Positions 1 to 11,700 of a stretch of DNA of 64,000 nt are shown in pieces. Position 1 is the first letter of the stretch, and the number at the start of each line of letters is the position of its first letter. The notes beneath the pieces are model-generated. The model worked only from the letters and a program-made list of their open reading frames with translations. It was not told the origin of the DNA and did no database searches. The stretch comes from Lithospermum erythrorhizon (lineage: Eukaryota > Streptophyta > Magnoliopsida > Boraginales > Boraginaceae): NCBI GenBank assembly GCA_019722365.1, contig JADFUC010000834.1, positions 1 through 64,000 of the forward strand. The letters run 5' to 3'. A program made the position numbers and the translations under genes.

Positions 1-1662
1 ATCATTGTGCTTCGTTTCAGTTACGTATTGCTATTATGTGCCATTGTTCTTTGTTTTGAAGCTCATGTCTTTTTCATCGTCTAACTAGATGTTATTGAAA
101 GATCGAGAGAGTGGAAGACACAGAGATAACCTTATAATAACATTGACATGTTTGTTGCATCCATAAAATCCTTCTATCAGTTTTTTAATTTTAATTTGTT
201 TTAGTCGGACGACTATCAAAATTATTTTGAAATGCTATATGTTTATAAGCTACCATCAATTCCTTTCTATATCTCATCTTTCTTTCATCCTTATTATTAT
301 TTATTTATTTTGTTTTTGGCTAGTAAAAACTACACCAATTCAAGAACAGGGGGTATGAACAGTTCCTGAGTACAATAAATTTGCTTACACTTTGATTACT
401 AGCTTGCACGTTATGAATAAGAACACCAATGACATGGAGATTATTGAGGGCCAATACCAGTTTCCATTTCAAGGAGAACCTTCTTCAAATCATCACATGC
501 TAGTTCATCCATTGAATTGAAAAGATAACATCCTAGTTACTTTTGTTGAAATTGACATCTACCTTATTTTTTTGGCCCTTTAAGACAAAAAGGGACCCTT
601 TCGATCTACCATAAGGGCTTTCAAGATGAAACAATATTAATATCATTGTTTCACAGATTCTTCATTTATCAAACTTCTCATTGTCTACCCTTTGTTTGCT
701 CCTCATGCATGCATGTATCTTTGAATTAAATTATTCAATTGGTACGAAAGATCAAAATTTACTCCCTCCATTAAATCCTTAGTACTAAAGACGGTTACAC
801 GACTACCACTTCTCATATATCTCCGCAAGAAAAGCCAACACCAAAATAAATACATGAAAAGCGAGGATGGAAAATGACTAGAAATGTCATATCATATGGA
901 GTACTATATTATCCTACATACACATGCTAGGAAAAACTCTAAATGTAGTTGCATGCATGTATATATATGAGTGTTTACCAATAAGCATGAAGCCTTTAGC
1001 ATGAACGAAATATATGAAATATAATATTGATGGTTAGATAACACAATTCCCCTTTATTTCCTCCAAAAACACGAACCTTTATGTCATGTTGGCTTGAGTG
1101 AAATAAAAACAACAATACATGAATGAGAGGATAATAAGTTTGTTAAAGGTGGTGGATCCTTGCTTGCATGAGTTGTATCAAAGATTTATAAGGTGGGCTT
1201 TCACTCACATAGAAACGTGTCAAGAAGTTAAAGCTTTCAAATTTAAGCCATAGAACATGACGAGTAGTAACTTGAACCGTTGAACATGCCATCCCGAACA
1301 TTGTTGTCCATTTGATGTTATATAAAGTGGATAGTTTTGACAGAGAACATGTGTTCATGGAAATTATTACTGCCATTCATGGTTTCTTTATTATAAATAT
1401 GTACAAGTGTTTGTTTTCTTTTTAAATACCGCTTTTGATGAAAATCGAACTATAACATTATCTTGAGTTCTTAATAATCTTATTACATTCTATTATTATG
1501 ATGACTAGAGCAATTCATAATTGAGTTTCTTCCTCCTGTAATAATATAGTATGTTGTAACATATATAATGGTTCACTTTCTTTTATCACGAAACCAAATT
1601 CATATCGATTGTTTTTGGAATTAATAATATATGTTGTAAAATAATTGGTGTTGTATTATTAG
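1..1662. other. Non-coding, probably intron 2 or upstream flank of the MYB gene
   Basis: No coding region is recognisable here on either strand; the short open frames lack codon structure. Because 1663 is a splice acceptor for the last MYB exon, this stretch would be intron sequence if the gene is intact. The second R2R3-MYB exon (the rest of the R2 and R3 repeats) was looked for and not found. An isolated ctccctcc-type MITE end occurs near 765-775 without a clear partner. Confidence 0.5.
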
Positions 1663-2014
1663 GTGGTCAAAAATAGCTAAACATTTACCCGGAAGAACAG
1701 ATAATGAGATAAAGAATTATTGGAGAACAAGAATTCAAAAGCATATCAAGCAAGCGGAAAACTTCAGTGGACAAAGCTCAGAGCAAATTAATATTATTGA
1801 TCATCATCAACAAGGAAGTAGCTCGATCCAAATTAACCATAATCATAATGACAATGCAGGTGATAATAATAATGCTACCATGGATACTTATTCACCACCC
1901 TCATATACAGGAAACATGGACACTTTCCAAGCACCTTTTCCTACTGATCAATCAAACGACAATATTTGGAGTATTGACGATCTATGGTCCTTACAATTAC
2001 TCAATGGAGAATAA
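1663..2014 (+). CDS. R2R3-MYB transcription factor, last exon only
   Basis: This is the third exon of an R2R3-MYB gene. It follows an ag acceptor at 1661-1662 and opens with a split codon, the position of the conserved second intron inside the R3 repeat. The frame then reads [20 protein letters not shown], the third helix and end of the R3 DNA-binding repeat, followed by [12 protein letters not shown]. This is characteristic of subgroup 20 (the AtMYB2/62/108/116 relatives, mostly stress, hormone and phosphate regulators). The middle is low-complexity N, H, Q and S. The C-terminus reads [15 protein letters not shown], matching the short acidic and hydrophobic tail of that subgroup, and stops at 2012-2014. 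The first two exons are not visible in the 1662 bases upstream, so they lie outside the window across a long intron, or this is a detached fragment. Family call is firm; the subgroup is an inference. Confidence 0.88.
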
Positions 2015-3468
2015 AATAAAATAAGAAATAAAATAAAATAAAAATATCTATATATTTTTAGCTGCAGCAGATCGACTTTAATTCGTATCCTAAATTAGTA
2101 TCTACGTAGTTGTGAAATATATACGAGCAGTTTATGGTTTGTGTACTTATTAGTTGTATGTTTAAATCATGCTTTACTGACGGTATCATGATTTGTTGAA
2201 TATACAAGTTTGAATAATATGTATATATAATTATTGAGAGCCATGTGGTGCACTTATAGAACCCTTTCATGTGTAATCTAGTGTTTACACAGACGTGAGA
2301 TTAGTCGAGATTGTTTTGATATCATGTTAATAATCTGTTTTACTTTGAGGGTAGTGCCCGATTATCAAATAATTTAAATCCATAAACTTATAAAATTCTT
2401 GTTTACCAATGTAGAACATGATATCCCAATAGTAAATAATAAGTTAAGTACATACATTAGTTTCTTGATGACTTTTGTAGCGGAGGACTACAGTATTTAC
2501 TTTCGTCAATCTTGCGTCTTTTTGAGTAAGCTTACATTGTATGATAACGTACCCCCGGTTGTATAATAACTTTCTGATTCATGAGGATAAGCGCTTGGCT
2601 AAGCTGGCGCTTGTGTAATGACTTCAACCAAAAAATGTGGTAGTAGGGATTGAGCTGCATGTCTTGTAGTCCTTAATTTCGCTCTTTCAGCGAAACGATC
2701 ATTTTCTTTGTGTGGTAGTTTCTTGATGACTTGTTTTTATTTGAAGATACTAATTCCTCAATAAATTAAAACTAATTAGGGATTGCAAATGGGTATTTTG
2801 ATAGGTTTAGAATAAGATGTCATAATCCAAAAGGATCGAACGTGTTTGCGGCCATGATGTTAATTGTGATTAGATAGAATGATTACAAATGAGGACAACG
2901 ATTTGTCGGTAAGCAACTTTTTAACTTTATCTTATACTCTATTGGTATATATGAATTGAACTTAATTAATAAGTACATTAATCAAATCAGGGAATATATA
3001 AGTTTTTAAGAGATTCTATATGGACTATGGTACCAAGTACTATGAAAGATTTAAAGATTTGTGGTACAAAGAAAGTAACAACAGAGAGGTGGCGGCACTA
3101 TGATGAGACCATTTGAGAATTGTCATGCTCATCTTTATTGAACTGTTACTATCTTATACCTGCCCTCCCCCACGGTGTTAAGTTAGTCTACCTTAGACCC
3201 CAGATCATTTAATTTTTATCATATTAACTCTCTCAATTTATTCCTCTTGACTAATTATCTGTTTTTTTTGAAATAATTAATTCAATATCGGTTTTTTAAT
3301 TAGGCGCATGTTAAGAGTAAAGTGGAAACAAAATATAACGTCATGACGTAAAAGAAATATATTCAAAAAATATTTTCATCTTGAATCAAGTACTTTTCTT
3401 AATTGTCATCTTAACATGTGGGCCGTAAAGGCACATATTAGAAAACTGAGATAAATTTTTCTATAGAT
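2015..3468. other. Intergenic, 3' flank of the MYB exon
   Basis: The first part should be the 3' UTR of the MYB gene, starting with an A-rich taaaataaaataag run. I see no coding region, RNA gene or clear transposon here. Confidence 0.4.
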
Positions 3469-4090
3469 TGTGTCCCTAAGCGCTTTATAATACTTCAATA
3501 CATTTTAAGCCTTGTATTTTTACTAGTAATTTACTCAAATATTTTTAGGGATATTGTGTCATTATGATTAAAATTCTCTTCATTTAATATTTTTTATTTT
3601 CTTATTTTTATCATTGTTTGTCTCTACTAATTATTTTTTCCCTCATATAATTTCCTAAGCCGCAAAAAAAAAAAAAATCTGGCATTTAAAATCTTTATTA
3701 TATTGTTTCGCTGAGAAGCTTTTCTTTCTTGTTCAAATCAATTTTTTTTTTTTTTGAGAATGATATTCAACCATAAAAAATGTATATTACAAAAACAAAT
3801 ATTTAATATAAAATTTATAACTAGTAAGTCCATAAACATTATTGATGGGTAGTTTATTTAAGTATGCTAACTTCATGTATATAGTCAAAGGTGAACTACA
3901 AAGATTGAACAATTAGAAAATAATTAGTGGAGAGAGACGATATTAAAAATAAGGAAATTAAAAATATTAAATAAAGAGAATTTTAACCATAATGACACAA
4001 TATCTCTAAAATTCTTTGAGTAAATTACTAGTAAAAAGATAAGGCTTAAGTGTGCATTGAAAATATTATAATGTGCCATTAGGGTACACC
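3469..4090. mobile_element. Fold-back (long terminal inverted repeat) element
   Basis: The first about 170 bases (3469-3640) reappear in reverse complement at about 3925-4090. Both arms contain ttttactagtaatttactca, gatattgtgtcattatg and ttaaaattctct in the same order. The outer ends read gtgtccctaagcgc and gtgtaccctaatggc. The spacer has no open frame. The architecture resembles Mutator-like or fold-back MITEs, but I found no convincing target duplication, so the superfamily is left open. Confidence 0.75.
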
Positions 4091-5196
4091 AAAAAAAAAT
4101 TCATTAATAATACATTCGGAATGTCTTAATCAATTAATGTTGAATTGAATTTTGGATATATAATACGTACTATAGTTAATGATAAATTGATTCTGGATTA
4201 TCCATGAAGAGATGATTGTTAGTAGAAGATTAATATTGTAGAGATGTATGATTGTGTGAACATGACAAATCTTAGACCACCCGCAGACAAACGCCGAACA
4301 GAATTAACAAGAGAAAGACACGTGTAAAGCCCACATATCCATTTTTGGCAAATTCAATCCCTTCTTTTCAAATTTGAAGTACAGTTATGCTTGGACTTGA
4401 GGCCTTTAACTAAGACGTGAGCCTAACTTTAGTGCTAATGAGGAAGTCATCACATGGTCATATACACATTTCAAGATTGACTCTTCTACACATGCATGCG
4501 ACAATAATATGGAGTACTTGCTTATTGTCTAACTATAATCTAAATGAAACTAAAGTATGATTAGATGTTTGGTTATTGCCTGGATTTCAATAAGGATAAA
4601 CTTACTTATCTTACAGAATTGACACTTCCTTTGGGTTGCTAATAATAATGTTAAGTTACTTATGTAGCTTTTGGATGGAGTGAAGAATGGTGACATTTGG
4701 TAGTCCGTTGCTATTGTCCTTGTAGATGTTAGTAAACTATAGTGTCTGTAATATTATTATTAGATTCGATCGATTAACCTTATAAATCATACTATAAGAT
4801 TTTTTAACGTTTTTGTTTTGTTTCGCGAGGTTAACAGAGCTTTTTAGTGGGTCGCTGAACTTTGTCAACAAATCGAGATAAGTTGAGTTAAGAACTCAAA
4901 CAAAAAGGATTCGAGGAGCAGATCAGAAAAAATTCGAGGATTCGATTCGGTTAAAAGTTCGCTTGAGTTCGAGAGTTCGATTAGAGCTTAGAGATGTGAA
5001 TATGAGTTCGAGCTCGACTTGAACTACCCGAACAAATCTTGAATCAACTTTTTTGAATCTAAACTTTTAGGGCCGTATCGATCTTCGTACTTTCACGGGC
5101 CTAGAGTTCACCCGATCATGATTATTATCTTTGGAATTTAAGTTGGAAGCTACAAACAAATCGTCTTGATTGATGATATACGTCTTTATCGATCTT
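4091..5196. other. Intergenic with a degenerate gttcgag repeat patch
   Basis: No gene is visible. At about 4900-5030 there is a patch of imperfect repeats of the type gagttcgag / gattcgaggag. Such low-complexity motifs are common in decayed plant DNA transposons, but no terminal repeats could be assigned. Confidence 0.3.
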
Positions 5197-5604
5197 GGGG
5201 TGTTTAATTTAAAACATTTTATGGCTTTTATGACCAACATAGCCCAACGATACTGACTATAAGTAGGTCATTTGCAATTGACAAACTTGTTTTGACTTGT
5301 TTGGCTAACATAACTTATAATGAGAATTTTTTATTTACATGTTTTGATCGCTAATAACATAAGTTGTAAAAAATTAAGATGACTTATAAGGACGTCTCGT
5401 TTATGTATACTTTTATCTCTATATGATATTAATAAATTAATGTTAGTTCTTCAATACTTAAAGAATAAAAAGTAATTATAAATAAAACTTATATTTTGTG
5501 ACTAAAAGTATACTTAATATTTATTAATTTTCGATGAAAAATTAAAATCTAAAAGTTAATTTATAACTAAAAATTTAAATGAAGGATAAATAAGGTATAA
5601 AGTT
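5197..5604. mobile_element. Left half of a MITE-like repeat split by element A
   Basis: The left end reads ggggtgtttaattt and the stretch is rich in acttataa motifs. A matching inverted end (agcttacccaaacaccct) occurs at about 16430-16449, just beyond the 3' LTR of element A, again in acttataa-rich sequence. The simplest reading is one small DNA element, possibly hAT-like, into which element A inserted. The inverted ends are short and imperfect. Confidence 0.35.
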
Positions 5605-6617
5605 AAACAAAAGAATAATTAATTTAATAAATTATATTTTTACTTAGAATAAATTCATCTTGAATTAGTTAAAATAATAAGCTCACGAAGAAGGTATTTA
5701 AAATGTAAAAATATAAAGTTTGTGGGCACTGAAAGCCACGAAACACCTAAAATCTTCCAACTTTAAAAGCCTCAAATACTGGCGCCACAGAACAGGAGCA
5801 ATTGAAGAACTCAAAAAATTTCAACACAAAAGCAAAATAGGCGCCTAATATTAAGAGGTGGGTTGAATGCTATAAAGCAAACATTAATTTCGGGGAGCAA
5901 CTGGCGATAAGAATCACGATCAAATCGGATCATGGAAATCAAATCAACCTGAATCGAGCTACTAAGGTCCACATAATAGACTCGGAGCCAAGATATAAGG
6001 CTGCATGGCCCGTATTTTCTGTCGAAACACGGAGTAAAAGGCTGGCAAGCCATTTCTCTACAGACAATAATAAGCATATCCACTTAAAGAATAGCACTGA
6101 AGATCGGAGTATCTTTGCTAACCACTGAACTAAATTACATTTATCACGGGATCAATTTGTTAAGGCGCTAATCCCAGGCAGCGTGTCGAATCGAGTCTAA
6201 GTCCCTTGACTTCAGTGCAAGACCCGAGGTCAGTCTATCTGACCAGCATGATCAAAATTTGCTAAGACACCCACAGAAACTCGGACCATATCCAGAGTCA
6301 AATACCAAGTCAATTCAAGTGTCTTGTCGATCGTATAGGTCAGTTCTTATCCGATCTCATGCCCAAATCGGGGAGGCACGTATCAAAATCCATCACAAAG
6401 GATCATACTTGGTCAAAGCCGCAAATCGGCCTCATTCGAGGCGTCTAAATCAAGTTCAAGACTCAAATCAGAGTCGAGACTACATCAGTCAAAGTCAGCG
6501 TCTAAACGGAGTTGTGATCCGTTTAGAGAACAATAGATTGATAGTCGAACTCGATCGATTGATAAATCTTAACCACCTAGATAGATTTTTCCCAAGGTCA
6601 TATTGTATTGGCAGCCG
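5605..6617 (+). mobile_element. Element A, 5' LTR (internally deleted)
   Basis: The stretch aligns with the 3' LTR at 14703-16244. The beginning shares ttgaattagttaaa near the start of the LTR. Then about 0.6 kb is missing and the match resumes around 5715 with the ccacgaaacacctaaaat segment, then cctaatattaagag and gggttgaat near 5847. It fades out after tattgtattggcag near 6617. The terminal TG of the LTR and the primer binding site are not recognisable, so both edges are approximate. Confidence 0.6.
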
Positions 6618-7289
6618 ATGGGACTATCTACTCTTACGTCATTCCGACTCGAGGAGACGTAGCTACAGAAAACATAGCGTTGTTAAGTGCAGCTGGCTCG
6701 AACATATTGCGGAAGCCTTCATTTCTGCTGATGCTTATAAGGCAAACATTTAGGAGACTGAAATTGCTTAAGATGTCTTGTCCCTCGTGTAATACGGAGC
6801 ATGAATACCACGGGCTAGAGGCCTACTGACGGAGGATTCATAACATCCGGTATGTTTCTGTTCGGCTCTGCCATGAAAGAGTCTCGCGTGTATTTCTTGG
6901 CTTCATATGTCTTTAGTAATGATGGCAAGTCTCTGACACAGGAAATAGGTAAACTTCTATCATGAAGGTGATCGAGGATTTGGCCCAATAAAGTTCAAAA
7001 AAAATGACTCGTATCATATAGGAAGATAGTCGATCACGGCATCGAGCAGGCGGCGAAGGTAGCCCTGAGGCTAAGCACTCGGGCGCACCCCTCGAAACCA
7101 CACCGGAGGCAAGCAGCGTCTCGCGCCCCGAGCTTGCCCGAGCATGCCTTGAAAGAAGGAAGCCAACAGAAAAATTTCTGAGTGCGCGAGATTGTCTCGG
7201 TGGCCAGAAAGCAATCCGGGGCGAAGGCTGAAGGTTCGTACTGCAGGGAGAGTAAAGATATTTAGGATGAGGGTGGCGCACTACGTACT

Positions 7290-8290
7290 CACTATATCAG
7301 CTCCCCCCCTTTCCACCTCCATAGATCGAGTTGAAGATGCATCATGTTTATCGGCCTCCAATTCAATTTGATGGAGTTGGAAACCCCAAACATGTCCCAT
7401 TTCGCTTTGTTGAGACGTACCTTGCTAGGATAAAATGGTGATCGCATGTTCTTGATTCGTTCGACACGCTCAAAGAAATGCGTTTGAGTGTGGGCTGGAG
7501 ACAAACTCTTTATTAATAGTTGGCTTGGCTGGAATGTGAATTCTTAGCTCGACAGCCGGCGCCTAACGAGCCGATTGACATGATAGAGGCATTAGCATGA
7601 CTTGATGCGAAGAGCGAGGCACATAACGGACTTGAGTAAATGAATGGAGCGATACGTGCCTTAAATGCAAGAGTAAAATTTGTTAGCTTGTCGATTGTCG
7701 GCGTATTGCATTCGGGCGTCTTAGGACTGCAATCTGGGGTATACTTCCAGGATATTCAAGCGACTATCAACCATAGCCGTGATATATGGAATTAACCGTA
7801 GGCTGCGCAAAGGGAGAAGGGATCGTGCCCCAATGCTTGGCGATCCTCAGGAAGCTGAAATGTCCCACAAGGTCGAAAGACCAAGGGACACGCCGAGGTT
7901 GAAAATAAGGAATCGCGTCACGGTGACTTCCAAAGTAAACCAAGTTTCTTTCCAAAACTAAAGAGAGTGAGGTACCGACTTTGGAGAAAAGCCTTTCGGT
8001 AAAAGAAATCACGAGGGACAAAAGAATATCCAAGTTCTTCGACTGCGGCGTTCCCGATGATGTTCGAGCTACTAAAGTCAAGCTCGCTAAGAGTTTCACG
8101 AGCCCAGTGCAGGGAAGAAAATAGAGGCGAGGAAAATGAGCTCATGCAAGTACCACAGTCTTGATCTATAGAAAAGTGTGTTTCATATTCCCAGGAGAGA
8201 TGATGGACTTAGCCTACGAGGGAAATCTTTTGAGGAAGACAAAGTATCCAACCAACTTGGCGCCCTCTGCATCGTCTGTCAAGGCCTATT
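7290..8290 (+). pseudogene. Element A gag remnant
   Basis: Read in shifting frames on the + strand, the segment gives FDGVGNPKH then RFVETYL (about 7365-7430). This is the start of the retrotransposon gag domain, with the family pattern FDG..DPK.H...FVET. Further on it gives VTSKVNQVSF near 7920-7960 and KEYP.F near 8020, equivalent to the C-terminal gag block seen in element B at 33835-33960. Near 8150-8230 it gives CKYHSLDL and MMDLAYEGN, matching the C.YH...GH....C zinc-knuckle-like tail of Tat-lineage gag proteins. Several stops and frameshifts interrupt it, so it cannot make a protein. The order gag then protease agrees with the element's orientation. Confidence 0.6.
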
Positions 8291-8529
8291 GAAGTTAAGA
8301 TACCCAGTTACTTACGGGTAAGCAAGCTAGAACCGGAAAAACATGGAAGGACTCTTCGAGTGACTCTAGACCGGAGGTGGTACCATGTGTACCACCGGAC
8401 ATAGAAGAAGGCTGGTCATGGCGAGGAATCAAGAGGCGCCTAAAAGCGACTACTAGGCGATCCCAGTATCGTTGTCACCTTCTGAGACGAATACACGCCC
8501 TGATAAGAAGTTGATCGCAGCAAACCTGC

Positions 8530-8900
8530 TTTGTAATGCGGATCGTATACAAAGAAGGATCGTGGAATGTTGGTAGATGGAAGGTCATTTGTGAACATCA
8601 CTGCCACTCGAATATTGAAGGCTGCTTGGGTGTCCCCATTGTGAGGCTGGAACAATCTCGTATCTTGTCTGAGGTTCAATCAAAATGGCCAACGAGCTTT
8701 AGGAAGATTAGCCTGGCTCCTTGATAGGAGGCGGGAGAGAATGCGTGCTTGGTTCCGTGTGATCGACTGGCAGTCACAATCTTGGGTACTCTTGGAAAGA
8801 CCATGGATCAGCGGTAATGCGATCTCTACTGCATTGATACGAAGTACTGAAAGTGGCACAAAAGAAGGATTAAAGGGCGGTAGAAAATCCTTTCCACAGT
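8530..8900 (+). pseudogene. Element A aspartic protease remnant
   Basis: At about 8567-8630 one frame reads MLVDGRSFVNITATRILKAA, the retroviral-type aspartic protease active-site region. The usual D-G-G/A-S motif here reads D-G-R-S. At about 8741-8830 another frame reads FRVIDWQSQSWVLLERPWI, which corresponds to the conserved F.V.......LLGRPWI block at the protease C-terminus. The two blocks have the right order and spacing but sit in different frames. The changed active site and the frame breaks make it inactive. Confidence 0.6.
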
Positions 8901-10439
8901 CGAAGAATCACAGCTTCGTAAAAGGCCCGAGAGTACTATCAAAGAAAGAAGAGTAACTAAACTTTCGGTAGAAGCCTGTAAGCGTGTAGAAGTCGAGCCT
9001 GATCCGACCTAGAAAGGGCGATGAACTCGCTGGCTTGATAGAAGGGCTACATTTCTACGGTAATTTCCGATTGGAAAAAGATAGCTTCGAAAGCGCCGAT
9101 TAAAGGGAGTTTAAATACATGACCAGCAGGGCAAAATTGAGCCTGCGAAACCATGGGGCCCGAAACATGACCTCACAGTCAAAGGCCGGATACGACAGAA
9201 GAGGCAAGAATTTGGGAGAATTGCCACGAAAGTTACGATAGCAAAAGTCGCGATCTGAATAAAACCTGAGGAAGATGCTACAATAAAGGGGCATGCCGTG
9301 AAGTCCCATTTGGACTGGGTATGATTCATCTCCTCTACAGTCGATCGGCGAATTGAACAAGCGCGGCATCACGTAGTGGAAGAGAGTCATGCAGAAGGCT
9401 AGAAAAGAAAATAAGCGAAAGTCAGTCTTCCTAAGATTAGGAGCAAAAGGAAAAAAGCCATAACCCGATTGTTCAAAGGAGATCGTTTTCGCGGAATAGG
9501 AAAACTGACTCCCAACCTGTTAAGGAGGAGCAGGTTAGAGATAGAAGGGATCTCAGTGTAGCCGATAGAGACCCACTTTCTTAGCCGAACAAGCGCGCGA
9601 GGTCGTCCTTGGGTAATGAAGGAGAGGTTATGCCTTCTAAATGCTTTATCGATAAGGAAAAATCACGGGACTCTTGATGCAGCGAATTCAAGGATATGCA
9701 ATTTCGAACATGGGTATTCTCTAGAAGCCCAGTAGAGAATTAGAAATCTAGCAGCTACGTTAGCGAAAACTTGATATGGGACTATTCGAGGCGTGTCGAA
9801 GGCGATCGATATACCCGGTACATTCGCTACTTGAAATTGTGGAACGATTGTCCGCCTCGTAGAATGATATATGAGAATTCAACCAACGCACTACGCGCTA
9901 CGAAAGAGATTGATGGGTTGAGACTTCAACAACGGGATGAGGAACATACCCGAGATAGGGCCGTCTTCCTAGCTTCGGCAAATATGTGGAAGCCACCGTC
10001 CACGAAATGATAAAGTTTATGTATCCACGCACCAGTATCAGTAAGAAGAAGCAGGAAAGCAGGCGACAGTGTATGCGAACCGGGGAACATATGGTGAGTA
10101 CTCTTTAGAAGAGATAGAAGAATTAGAAATCCAACGCTATGTCCATAAACATACCATATGGGAGTATTCGGTCAGAACTCGACCAAGTTGCATCCTAGAA
10201 GGGTTCCTAGAACGACACCAGAATGACCCGGTATACAAGCATATTCACGGGCAGATTATTTGGAACGATTGTCCATCTCAAAGAAGAATGTCCAAGTATG
10301 TAAGTCAACAACACCCTATCTTTATAAAAGCAATCGACGGGTTGAGACTTCAAGCTCCGATACTTAAACGCCAAAGATCGCATCATGGTAAGACGCACGT
10401 GTTGTCCGAACCCGAAGTTCCAATACTCATAAGCATACT

Positions 10440-10640
10440 CGAAAAGCCCTCCTGAGCATGAGGATAAACTACCCAAACCTCCTAAGCACGAGGATAAACT
10501 GCCCATCCCACTCCTGAACACGAGTATAAATCGGCCTAACCCTCCTCGGGTGAGGATAAATTACTTAGTAAACTCCTCAACACGGAATAAACCGGCCAAC
10601 CCTATTGGATACTAGGTTAAATTATCTATAGAACTTATAA
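10440..10640. repeat. Tandem repeat array 1 in element A (about 35 bp unit)
   Basis: Imperfect units of the type cctcctgagcacgaggataaa, followed by about a dozen variable bases, run five or six times. The gaactacgtttgacttgatcc module follows directly. Arrays of this kind between pol and the 3' LTR are a known habit of Tat/Ogre elements. Confidence 0.65.
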
Positions 10641-11339
10641 CCCAATAACCCCTCCCTGATATGTGAGGTTAAAATATCAAACCCCCTGAACTACGTTTGA
10701 CTTGATCCCTTTAAGTACGTAGGCAACTTGGAACCCCTAAGTGCAGTCATAACCATAAACAAATTCTATGTTGTTCCACAAGCTCCTTGGTGAGACTATA
10801 AAACACCTACCTAGCTGAAACACACACCGCTAATAACTTTCCCCCATCACGGGAACTATCAGAAAATCAAAGATACTCTCCATCCGCATACAACAACACA
10901 AATGAGGAAGCGAAATTGAATAAAGTCTCAAGCCTCAAGGGGGCTGAGGGACGGAAGCAGGCTGCCACTTATCCTCTCCTTATGTGTGCTTCTCTGATTC
11001 GAGGGATCAAGTTCCAATAGTCAGAAGAAGTGTTAGAAAAAAGCAGATTTGTATGAACAATGTTCACTTTTAGAGTAGGAAGTAAAAGTTCCCTCTTCTA
11101 TCCATAAATATTCTTTTTCTAGATTCGGTGACTAAGGTCCCAAGAGTCGAGGATATTTGAAACATGGAGTACATCAAGTAAATTACCCATAGAACTGCCC
11201 AGGCTTGAGAAGAAATATAGGTTTGAGAAGAAATACACCCTCTTACAAAATTTGAGTATCCTTCCACCTCGAACACGTGATTCTCGGGAAGTCAGATCTC
11301 TAAATATTCACATTACTTCTAATATTCATACAAACAAAG

Positions 11340-11700
11340 TCATCCTCGACTAATAAGCCAAAGCGCCAAGAACGCATCACATCCTGCATAATAAGTCTCT
11401 AAAGCAAGACATTTCCATCCTCGACTAATAAGTCGCTAAGGTCAACATGGACATCCCGACTAACAAAGCTTGAAGGCCGGGCCAGAATATATCATATCCT
11501 CGCTCAATAAGCTCTAAAGCCGGGATTTTATGTCATCTCCTGCTAATAAATTACTAAGGCCAGTAAGGAATATATCTCATCCTGTGCAATAAACATCTAA
11601 AGTCGGAGATTATATCCTAACTAATAAGCTGCTAAGGTCAATCGAATGTATGTCATCTCGTACTACAAGCCTTCTAAAGACGGTTAGATATATCCGCATC
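11340..11700. repeat. Tandem repeat array 2 in element A (about 60 bp unit)
   Basis: Degenerate units share the words catcctcgactaataag and ctaaggcc / ctaaagcc, recurring roughly every 50-60 bases from about 11340 to 11700. Copies differ by many substitutions and small indels, so the array is old. Confidence 0.6.

Noticed and set aside
9100..9390. 96- and 72-codon minus-strand frames within element A
   Set aside because: The same DNA matches element B on the + strand (acctcacagt region near 34500). They are antisense shadows of a decayed pol-region segment.
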